Positions 34,879 to 41,620 of a stretch of DNA of 64,000 bases are shown in pieces. Below the pieces are notes generated by a model, which saw nothing but the letters and a program-made list of their open reading frames with translations, was not told where the DNA came from and ran no database searches. The position numbers and the translations under genes are program-made. The first letter of the stretch is position 1; the number at the start of each line of letters is the position of its first letter. Source of the stretch: Actinoplanes siamensis (GTDB lineage: Bacteria; Actinomycetota; Actinomycetes; Mycobacteriales; Micromonosporaceae); the NCBI RefSeq assembly GCF_016862395.1, contig NZ_BOMW01000052.1, positions 38,105 through 102,104 of the forward strand, given 5' to 3'.

Positions 34879-36084
34879 ATGGATCCGGTGCGGAACCCGT
34901 ACGCTCCCGGCGCCGGCCAGCGTCCACCTGAGCTGGCCGGGCGCAACCGCGAGCTGGACGCCTTCGACGTCGTGCTGGAACGGGTGGCCCGCGGCCGGCC
35001 CGAGCGCAGCCTGGTGCTCACCGGCCTGCGCGGGGTCGGCAAGACGGTGCTGCTCAACACGCTGCGCTCGGCGGCGATCGGCCGCCTCTGGGGCACCGGC
35101 AAGATCGAGGCCCGTCCCGACCAGTCGCTGCGCCGCCCGGTCTCCGGCGCGCTGCACATGGCGATCCGCGAGCTCGCCCCGCACCACCGCGACCCGGAGC
35201 GGGTGGACGAGGTGCTCGCCGTGCTCAAGGCGTTCGCGCTGCGGGCCAACGACGGCGCCGCCAAGCTCCGCGACCGCTGGGCGCCAGGCATCGACGTGCC
35301 GCCCGCCCGGGGCCGCGCCGACTCCGGCGACATCGAGATCGACCTGGTCGAGCTCTTCACCGACGCGGCCTCGCTGGCCACCGACGTGGGTACCGGGATC
35401 GCCCTGTTCATCGACGAGATGCAGGATCTGAGCGCCACCGACGTGTCCGCGCTCTGCGCCGCCTGCCACGAGCTCTCCCAGCTCGGCGCGCCGCTGATCG
35501 TGGTCGGCGCCGGGCTGCCGCACCTGCCCGCGGTGCTGTCCGCCGCCAAGTCGTACTCCGAGCGGCTCTTCCGCTACCAGCGGATCGACCGGCTCGACCG
35601 GGACGCGGCAGACCTGGCGCTGGGCGTGCCGGCCGAGCGCGAGGGCGTCGACTACGAACAGGAGGCGCTGGACCTGCTCTACGAGAAGTCGGGTGGGTAT
35701 CCGTACTTCGTGCAGGCCTACGGGAAGGCGACCTGGGACCACGCCCCGCAGAGCCCGATCACCGCGGACGACGTGCGGGTCGCCGCCCCGGAGGCGGAGA
35801 GCGAACTGGCGGTCGGGTTCTTCGGCTCCCGGTTCGAGCGGGCCACCCCGGCCGAGCGGGAGTACATGCGTGCGATGGCGACGCTCTCCGGCGACCCCGG
35901 CAACGACATGGACGCCGCGGTGCCCACCTCGGACATTGCCACCTCGCTGGGCCGCAAGCCGGCCAGCCTGTCGCCGGCCCGGGACGCGCTGATCAAAAAA
36001 GGACTCATCTACTCCGGTGAGCGGGGCACTGTGGCGTTCACCGTTCCGCACTTCGGTCGATACCTCAGAACACAACCGGTGTGA
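34879..36084 (+). CDS. STAND/AAA-type ATP-binding protein
   Basis: A 401-residue soluble ATPase. LVLTGLRGVGKTVLLNTLR is the Walker A loop and ALFIDEMQDLSATD the Walker B segment. VVGAGLPHLPAVLSAAKSYSERLFRY is a sensor-like stretch typical of this archaeal/bacterial ATPase group. A winged-helix-like C-terminus follows (DIATSLGRKPASLSPARDAL, KKGLIYSGERGTVAFTVPHF), so it may bind DNA. No toxin, protease or effector domain is attached. Function unknown; its duplicated upstream element suggests tight control. Confidence 0.8.
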   Translation: MDPVRNPYAPGAGQRPPELAGRNRELDAFDVVLERVARGRPERSLVLTGLRGVGKTVLLNTLRSAAIGRLWGTGKIEARPDQSLRRPVSGALHMAIRELAPHHRDPERVDEVLAVLKAFALRANDGAAKLRDRWAPGIDVPPARGRADSGDIEIDLVELFTDAASLATDVGTGIALFIDEMQDLSATDVSALCAACHELSQLGAPLIVVGAGLPHLPAVLSAAKSYSERLFRYQRIDRLDRDAADLALGVPAEREGVDYEQEALDLLYEKSGGYPYFVQAYGKATWDHAPQSPITADDVRVAAPEAESELAVGFFGSRFERATPAEREYMRAMATLSGDPGNDMDAAVPTSDIATSLGRKPASLSPARDALIKKGLIYSGERGTVAFTVPHFGRYLRTQPV

Positions 36085-36099
36085 TCACCCGGTAACGGG

Positions 36100-36105
36100 T
36101 ATAAG
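36100..36105 (+). promoter_or_regulatory. -10 element before the DoxX gene
   Basis: TATAAG lies six bases before ATG 36112, consistent with a leaderless transcript. Confidence 0.45.
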
Positions 36106-36111
36106 AGGTCC

Positions 36112-36720
36112 ATGAAGCCCGTCCGCACCGCTGCCCGAGCCATGCTCGCCTCGATCTTCGTGATCAGCGGGGTCCGCGTGCTGATCAAGCCCGGCGAGGA
36201 CCGGGTCGAGGCCGCCCGCCGGGTCACCGACCGGATCACTCCGCTGCTGGAGAAGACCGACCCGCGCCTGCCCACCGACCCGGCCACCCTGGTCCGGCTC
36301 AAGGCCGGCGCCGACGTGCTGGCCGGGCTGGCCCTGGCCAGCGGCCGGCTCACCCGGCCGGCCGCCGCGGTGCTGGCCGCGGGCCTGGTGCCGACCACGC
36401 TGGCCGGCCATCCGTTCTGGGCAGCGCCCGCGGACCGGCGCGCCGACCAGCAGATCCACTTCCTGAAGAATCTGGGGCTGCTCGGCGGCCTGCTGCTCGC
36501 CGCGGTGGACACCGAGGGCGAGCCGGGCCTCCGTTACCGCACCACGCACGCGGTCGATCGCGGACAGCGGACGCTGAGCCACGCGGTGGACCGGTCACAG
36601 CGCTCGGTCAGCCACGCGGTCGACCGGTCACGCCGGGACGTGCGCCGCGCCGTGCGTACCGCCAGGCGCGAAGCCCGGATCGCCGCCTTCTCCGCGGCCG
36701 CCGCCCGGCGCCTGCCCTGA
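36112..36720 (+). CDS. DoxX family membrane protein
   Basis: A 202-residue protein with a DoxX core (ARAMLASIFVISGVRVL, LKAGADVLAGLALASGRLTRPAA, HPFWAAP, HFLKNLGLLGGLLLAAV) of about four membrane helices. The C-terminal 65 residues are a basic tail with the repeat SHAVDRSQRS/SHAVDRSRRD (three to four copies), likely helical. DoxX proteins are linked to redox and membrane stress; the exact role here is unknown. Confidence 0.87.
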   Translation: MKPVRTAARAMLASIFVISGVRVLIKPGEDRVEAARRVTDRITPLLEKTDPRLPTDPATLVRLKAGADVLAGLALASGRLTRPAAAVLAAGLVPTTLAGHPFWAAPADRRADQQIHFLKNLGLLGGLLLAAVDTEGEPGLRYRTTHAVDRGQRTLSHAVDRSQRSVSHAVDRSRRDVRRAVRTARREARIAAFSAAAARRLP

Positions 36721-36830
36721 GCGGGCCGCACCCGAGGTGCGTACCCGAAATACACTAATTGTCTGAATAACAACCTATAGGCGGCCTCTGCGTTAAAGCG
36801 GACGAGGGGCCGCACGGACGGTCTGTGCCA

Positions 36831-36947
36831 GGGCCCGTCCTGCCGGCCACCGGGTCGCCACGCGCAGCCTCGGAGACCGGCAGGAGGGGCCCCCAGCTCG
36901 CTTCCGCCCGGCAACAACCTGCCACCGGAGCTCGTGCCGGTGGCAGG
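36831..36947 (+). promoter_or_regulatory. Structured 5' leader with two strong hairpins upstream of the GT87 gene
   Basis: Stem A: GGGCCC-GT-CCTGCCGG (36831-36846) pairs with CCGGCAGG-AG-GGGCCC (36877-36892), broken only by a two-by-two internal loop. Stem B: CCTGCCACCGG (36918-36928) pairs perfectly with CCGGTGGCAGG (36937-36947) around eight bases. The start codon is 36 bases further on. An AT-rich patch at 36745-36785 could hold the promoter. It matches no riboswitch class I recognise. Confidence 0.55.
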
Positions 36948-36983
36948 CCGTGCCGTGCCCGGAGGACGAGACGGGGGTCGAGC

Positions 36984-38300
36984 ATGCCGGTCATCCAGCG
37001 ACGCGCGCTGCGCGCCGCGCAGAACAGGTCGGTGCTGGCCGCGCTCGGCGCCCTGGTCACCCTCGCGCTGATCTCGGTGACCCTGTCCCGGTACGGGCTG
37101 AGCACACTCGCCGTCACCCACGCGGCCGTGCGCCACTGGCTCGGCGGGGACGGGCTGTACTCGTACCGCCAACCGGTGACGCAGGCCGGCGCCGCGCTGC
37201 CGCCCGCCCTCGCCATCCTCCTCGCGCCCCTCGCGCTGCTGCCGCTGAAAGCGGCGGGCTGGCTCCTCGCCCTGGCCGGATACGCGGCGCTGCTGCTCTC
37301 CGCGGTCGTGCTGGCCGGCCCGATCGCCCGGCGCCACGACCGCCGCCGCACCCCGCTGGCCCTGGTCGTCACCGCGCTCGCGCTGCTCACCGAGCCGGTC
37401 CGGGCCGCGCTCGGCGAGGGCGGCCCGGAACTGCTGCTGTTCGGCCTGATCGTCGCGGACGTGGTCGGGCTGCGCCGGGCCCTGCGCTGGCCGGCCGATC
37501 ACGGTTCGGCGCCGCACCTGCCGTTGCGCTATCGGGTGCGCCGGAGCTGGCTGGACGGCTCCTGGGCGGGCGCCGGCACCGGGTTGGCCGCCGCGTTCGG
37601 GGTCACCCCGCTGTTCTTCCTGGCCGGACTGTTCGTGCTGGGACAGCGCCGCGCCGCGCTGACCGCCCTGACCACCAGCGTCACCGTGACGCTCGCCGGC
37701 CTGCTGTTCGCCCCACGCGAGACGGTGACGTGGTTCGGCGACACGCTCTGGGAGCTCAACCGCACCGAGTCCCTCAACGCCCCCGGCAACCAGGCGCTGG
37801 CCGGCGTGCTGGCCCGCCTCTACGGTTTCCCCGCGCCGCCGGTGCTGGTCTGGCTCGCCTTCGCGGTGCTGCTGCTGGCCGTCGGCCTGATCCGGGCCCG
37901 CGCCGCGAGCACCGCCGGGGACCAGGTCACCGCGTTCACGCTGATCGGCCTGGCCGCCGCGGCGGTCGGGCCGATGACCACCCCGGCCCAGCTGATCTGG
38001 CTGCTCCCGGCCCTGCTGGTGCTCGCCGACGGCGCGGTGCGCCGCCGGGCTCCCGCCCGCGGACCGGATCCGTCCCGCTTCGCCGGCCGGTTGCCGGCCG
38101 CCTCGATGATGTGCGGGTACGTCCTCCTGGTCGTCGCCCCGGCTCCGCTGCTCACCTGCGACGGCTACGCCTTCACGCTGGTCCTGCTGGTCGGCGCTCT
38201 GCCCTGGCGGCCCGCGCCACCGCCCGTGCGGTTCGGCGTCTCGGGCCGGCGGGCGGCGATCCCGGTCCCGCGGCGGCGACTGGGCCCCACGGACAGTTGA
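36984..38300 (+). CDS. GT87-type polytopic glycosyltransferase-like protein
   Basis: A 438-residue membrane protein with about ten to eleven helices. GGDGLYSYRQP lies in the first external loop, and ELNRTESLNAPGNQALAGVLAR in a later one; this layout is typical of the DUF2029/GT87 family of polyprenyl-phosphate-mannose-dependent transferases that build cell-envelope glycans. ATG 36984 is preferred to GTG 36825, which would translate the structured leader. Confidence 0.78.
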   Translation: MPVIQRRALRAAQNRSVLAALGALVTLALISVTLSRYGLSTLAVTHAAVRHWLGGDGLYSYRQPVTQAGAALPPALAILLAPLALLPLKAAGWLLALAGYAALLLSAVVLAGPIARRHDRRRTPLALVVTALALLTEPVRAALGEGGPELLLFGLIVADVVGLRRALRWPADHGSAPHLPLRYRVRRSWLDGSWAGAGTGLAAAFGVTPLFFLAGLFVLGQRRAALTALTTSVTVTLAGLLFAPRETVTWFGDTLWELNRTESLNAPGNQALAGVLARLYGFPAPPVLVWLAFAVLLLAVGLIRARAASTAGDQVTAFTLIGLAAAAVGPMTTPAQLIWLLPALLVLADGAVRRRAPARGPDPSRFAGRLPAASMMCGYVLLVVAPAPLLTCDGYAFTLVLLVGALPWRPAPPPVRFGVSGRRAAIPVPRRRLGPTDS

Positions 38301-38303
38301 CCT

Positions 38304-38388
38304 GCTCCTCCAGCGGCCCCGGCCTCCTGCCGTGACCGGCCATCCCGCTCCTCCAGCGACCCCGGCCTTCTGCCCCGACCGGGCATTA
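38304..38388 (+). repeat. 43-bp tandem repeat between convergent genes
   Basis: GCTCCTCCAGCG(G/A)CCCCGGCCT(C/T)CTGCC begins at 38304 and again at 38347. In addition GGACAGTTGACC, which spans the GT87 stop, recurs over the moaE end near 38391. The whole 85-base gap is therefore copied sequence. Confidence 0.8.
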
Positions 38389-38934
38389 GGGACAGTTGAC
38401 CCACTCCTCCTGGCCGTCGGTGAAGACCTGGCGCTTCCAGATCGGCAGCCGGGCCTTGGCCTCGTCGACCAGCCGGCCGCACGCCTCGAACGCCGCCGCG
38501 CGGTGGGCTGTGGAGACCGCGGCGACCAGGGCCACGTCACCGATCCGGAGAGTGCCGACGCGGTGCGAGACGGCCACCGCGTAGACCGCGGGATCGGCGG
38601 CGATCTCCTCGGCCACCTCACGGAGGACGGCTGCCGCGGAGGGGTGGCCCTCGTACTCCAGGAGGGTGACGCTCCGGCCGTGGTCGTGGTCGCGGACCAC
38701 GCCCTGGAAGGACACGACCGCGCCGGCCCGGCGGTCGGCCACCGCGGCCTCGTGGGCGGCCAGGTCGAGCGGGGTGTCCAGCACCTCGGTGAGGGCCACG
38801 ACACCGGACCCGGCAGCGGCCGGGTCCACGGCGGCCGGCGAGACGCTGCCGGAGCCCGAATCGCAAGCGGAGGCGCCGGCCACGGCCGACGCCTCGGCGG
38901 TGGGCTCCGGGGCCGGGACGGTGTCGGTGATCAT
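38386..38934 (-). CDS. moaE: Molybdopterin synthase catalytic subunit
   Basis: A 182-residue protein; residues 45-182 are the MoaE domain (GAVVSFQGVVRDHDHGRSV, LEYEGHP, VAVSHRVGTLRIGDVALVAAVSTAHRAAAFEA, KARLPIWKRQVF). It joins MoaD to insert the dithiolene sulfurs into precursor Z. The first 45 residues are an Ala/Ser/Pro-rich extension not needed in the family. Its ATG overlaps the moeA stop (ATGA). Confidence 0.92.
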   Translation of the reverse strand: MITDTVPAPEPTAEASAVAGASACDSGSGSVSPAAVDPAAAGSGVVALTEVLDTPLDLAAHEAAVADRRAGAVVSFQGVVRDHDHGRSVTLLEYEGHPSAAAVLREVAEEIAADPAVYAVAVSHRVGTLRIGDVALVAAVSTAHRAAAFEACGRLVDEAKARLPIWKRQVFTDGQEEWVNCP

Positions 38935-40157
38935 GCGCGCTCCCCGGGCAGCAGTGGAAGGGGCAGGAAGGGCACCAGGTCACCGGCCGCCGCCCTGGTG
39001 CCGGGCCGGATCACCGCGAAACCGTGAGCGTTGGCCAGGCCGCGGAGCATCGCCGAACCGACGTGCCCCACCGGCGTGGCAATCCGGCCGGACGGGTCGA
39101 GCGCGGCCAGCGCCAGGTGCGTGTCCCGGCCCCGGCCGTGGATCGGGGCGGCGACCTCGACCTGCGGCAACTCGGCGCGGAACGGGCGGCCGGCGAGGCC
39201 GGTCAGCAGCGGCGCGACGAGACTGACCAGGGCGATCACCGCGGACTGCGGGTTGCCGGGCAGGCCGGCCAGGAAGCGCGGCCGGCCGTCCGGGCCGGGA
39301 ACGCGGGCCAGCAGCATCGGGAAGCCGGGACGGACGCCGACGGTGTTCACCACGTACTCCGCGCCGAGCTCGGCGAGCGACGGGTGCAGGTGGTCGACCG
39401 GGCCGTGCATGGTCCCGCCGGTGGTGCAGACCAGGTCGGCGGTGTCCAGGGCGGCGCGGATCGCGTCCAGGTGGGCGTCGAGCGTGTCCTTGACCGGGCC
39501 GGCCACCGACGTGACAGTGGCGCCGCAGCGGCGCAGCCAGGACGGGACCTGCGGGCCGAGCGAGTCGCGGACCCGGCCGGCGCCGGGCGGCCCGGCGGTG
39601 AGCAGCTCGTCGCCGAAGACCAGCACGGCGGCGCGGGGCTGGGGACGGACGGCCAGGAACTCGTGTCCACAAGTGGCCGCGACGCCGATGACCGCCGGGT
39701 CGACGGGCGTGCCGGCCGGCACCAGCTCCTCGCCGAGCGCGGCCTCCTCACCCGGCAGGCGCCACTCCGGGGCCGACCGCGGGGTGCCGGTGACCAGACC
39801 GTCGGCGCCGGTGGCGGACTCCTCCACCCGGATCAGCGCGGCCGCGCCCTCGGGGACCATCGCGCCGGTGGCGATCTCGACGCAGGTGCCGTCGGCGGCG
39901 AGCGGCGGCGGCGTGCCGCCGGCCAGCACCCGGCCGACCGGGCGCCAGGGACCGTCGCCGCGGACCGCCCAGCCGTCGATGCTGGAGGTGGGGAACGCGG
40001 GCAGGGCGGTGAGGGCACGCAACGGCTCGGCGAGGGTGCGGCCGTCGCCCTCGGCCAGGGGGATCCGCTCCACGCCGGCCGGGGCGGCACGACCGGCCCG
40101 GTAGGCCAGCTCGCGAGCCTGTTCCCAGCCGACCGGGGTGTTCTCGTCAGCGCTCAC
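38931..40157 (-). CDS. moeA: Molybdopterin molybdotransferase
   Basis: A 408-residue enzyme that inserts molybdate into adenylylated molybdopterin. The N-terminal motif is FPTSSIDGWAVRG (usually SAMDGYA), then EIATGAMVPEGAAALIRVE; the MoCF-binding domain shows TTGGTMHGPVDHL and LPGNPQSAVIALV. It follows mogA after a short gap and is coupled to moaE. Confidence 0.95.
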   Translation of the reverse strand: MSADENTPVGWEQARELAYRAGRAAPAGVERIPLAEGDGRTLAEPLRALTALPAFPTSSIDGWAVRGDGPWRPVGRVLAGGTPPPLAADGTCVEIATGAMVPEGAAALIRVEESATGADGLVTGTPRSAPEWRLPGEEAALGEELVPAGTPVDPAVIGVAATCGHEFLAVRPQPRAAVLVFGDELLTAGPPGAGRVRDSLGPQVPSWLRRCGATVTSVAGPVKDTLDAHLDAIRAALDTADLVCTTGGTMHGPVDHLHPSLAELGAEYVVNTVGVRPGFPMLLARVPGPDGRPRFLAGLPGNPQSAVIALVSLVAPLLTGLAGRPFRAELPQVEVAAPIHGRGRDTHLALAALDPSGRIATPVGHVGSAMLRGLANAHGFAVIRPGTRAAAGDLVPFLPLPLLPGERA

Positions 40158-40175
40158 CGGTCGAGCCTAATCCCC

Positions 40176-40649
40176 TCAGTGATCGCCACCTCTGATCTGG
40201 TCCACGGTGTGCCGCAACAGGGGGCCGAGCACGGCGAGGCCGTCCTTCGCCCCGCCGGTCGAGCCGGGGAGATTCACGATCAGGGTACGGCCGGACACCC
40301 CGGCGAGACCGCGGGACAGCGCGGCCGCGGGCACCTTGTCCCGGCTGTGCGCGCGGATCGCCTCGGCGATGCCGGGGATCTCGAAGTCGAGCAGGCCACG
40401 GGTCGCCTCGGGGGTCCGGTCGGTCGGGGTGACCCCGGTCCCGCCGCTGGTCAGGACCACGTCCACACCGTCGGCGACGGCGGCTGCCAGCGCCTCGGCG
40501 ACCGGGTCGCCGTCCGGGACGACGACCGGACCGTCCACTTCGCACCCCAGCTCACGGAGACCGGCCACCAGGCGGGGTCCGCTGGTGTCGGCGTAGATCC
40601 CGGCCGCGGCCCGGTTCGAGGCGACGACCACTCGCGCGCGGATCGTCAC
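40176..40649 (-). CDS. mogA: Molybdopterin adenylyltransferase family (MoaB/MogA)
   Basis: A 157-residue MoCF-fold protein that adenylylates molybdopterin before molybdate insertion. Motifs: VVVASNRAAAGIYADTSGP, VVVPDGDPV, VVLTSGGTGVTPTDRTPEAT and LIVNLPGSTGGAKDGL. The GTG start overlaps the moaC stop (GTGA). MoaB and MogA are hard to tell apart from sequence alone. Confidence 0.9.
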   Translation of the reverse strand: MTIRARVVVASNRAAAGIYADTSGPRLVAGLRELGCEVDGPVVVPDGDPVAEALAAAVADGVDVVLTSGGTGVTPTDRTPEATRGLLDFEIPGIAEAIRAHSRDKVPAAALSRGLAGVSGRTLIVNLPGSTGGAKDGLAVLGPLLRHTVDQIRGGDH

Positions 40650-41137
40650 GGGCGGCCCTCCGGTCGTACCCAATCTCCGGTCTTGCCACCCTCCTTGCGC
40701 AGCACCCGAACCGAGTCCAGGCTCGCCGCGGGATCCACCGCCTTGATCATGTCGATCATCGCCAGGCCGGCCGTCGCGACCGCGGTGAGCGCCTCCATCT
40801 CGACGCCGGTGCGGTCCGCGGTCTTGGTGGTCGCGGTGATCTCCACCCGGTCGGGGCCGAGCACGAGTTCGATCTGCACGCCGTGCAGCCCGATCGGATG
40901 ACACAGCGGAATCAGGTCCGGAGTCCGCTTGGCTCCCATGATCCCGGCGAGCCGGGCCACCGCGAGCGCGTCGCCCTTCGGCAGTCCGTCGGCCCGGAGC
41001 AGCTCGATCACCTCGGGGGTGGTGCGGACCGCGCCGGCCGCGACGGCTCGCCGGTTGCTGACCGCCTTCGCGGACACGTCGACCATCCGGGCGGCTCCCG
41101 TCTCGTCGACGTGCGTGAGATGCGTTTCCTGGGGCAT
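40646..41137 (-). CDS. moaC: Cyclic pyranopterin monophosphate synthase
   Basis: A 163-residue enzyme completing formation of cyclic pyranopterin monophosphate after MoaA. Landmarks: HVDETGAARMVDVSAKAVSNRRAVAAG, IMGAKRTPDLIPLCHPIGL (substrate-binding His and Cys region) and TGVEMEALTAVATAGLAMIDMIKAVD. It is first in the moaC-mogA-moeA-moaE operon. Confidence 0.95.
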   Translation of the reverse strand: MPQETHLTHVDETGAARMVDVSAKAVSNRRAVAAGAVRTTPEVIELLRADGLPKGDALAVARLAGIMGAKRTPDLIPLCHPIGLHGVQIELVLGPDRVEITATTKTADRTGVEMEALTAVATAGLAMIDMIKAVDPAASLDSVRVLRKEGGKTGDWVRPEGRP

Positions 41138-41143
41138 ACCGGG

Positions 41144-41149
41144 AGCTTA
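41144..41149 (-). promoter_or_regulatory. -10 element for the moaC operon
   Basis: TAAGCT on the minus strand lies six bases before the moaC ATG, consistent with a leaderless transcript. Confidence 0.5.
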
Positions 41150-41201
41150 TAGAGCGATAGGGAGATGCGTGTTCGCATCCGGGCCGGATCCGCTTCACAC
41201 T

Positions 41202-41210
41202 TTGTCCACA
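41202..41210 (+). promoter_or_regulatory. Exact DnaA-box sequence
   Basis: TTGTCCACA upstream of the moaC promoter, in the divergent region with the GGDEF-EAL gene. Confidence 0.45.
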
Positions 41211-41620
41211 CCGGCTCCGTAGGGTTCCGGCACTGGCCAGAGCCCCTGTGATGACAATGAAAATTGTATCCGGCAGCGCATTCCTCATTGCATTCCGTTG
41301 CCATTCGGAAACGTTCCGTGATCGGTCTCGAACCGGTTTCCGCATTATGCGCATAACGACACGATCCACTGGAAAACGGAATCATCTCGGCCTAACGTTC
41401 TGCCCTGTCGCGACAAGAACACTTCAAGCGTCGTTAGTGGACGTGAACGAATCCGGCAGGCGCCTGAAGAGGGTTCCGGCCACCAACGCGAACGGGTGAG
41501 GAGAAAGCCATGCGCGGCAGCACCGACTGGAGCTGAAAAGACAGGGATGCGCTCGACGGCGCAGATGAATAGCCTTGAACCCTGAGCTACGGCTCAGTTG
41601 CGTTCGGCAACGAGGACACC
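41211..41620. other. AT-richer intergenic region with palindromes upstream of the GGDEF-EAL gene
   Basis: Base composition is clearly less GC-rich than in the flanking genes. Palindromes seen: CGGAA-ACG-TTCCG (41306-41318), AACCGGTT (41331-41338) and TTATGCGCATAA (41345-41356). Near the gene, two small hairpins follow each other: CTGAGC/GCTCAG (about 41582-41597) and GTTGC/GCAAC (about 41597-41611). An 83-codon open frame at 41248-41499 has codon use unlike the host and is not called. Confidence 0.5.
41510..41536 (+). CDS. Possible leader peptide (8 codons)
   Basis: ATG at 41510 follows a strong ribosome-binding site (GAGGAGAAAGCC) and encodes MRGSTDWS before a TGA. It lies 84 bases before the GGDEF-EAL gene, with two small hairpins between. 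It could be a regulatory upstream peptide or chance; there is no homology evidence. Confidence 0.3.
   Translation: MRGSTDWS

Noticed and set aside
41248..41499. An 83-codon plus-strand frame in the AT-richer gap
   Set aside because: Third-position composition is unlike the host genes and no ribosome-binding site or homology is visible.
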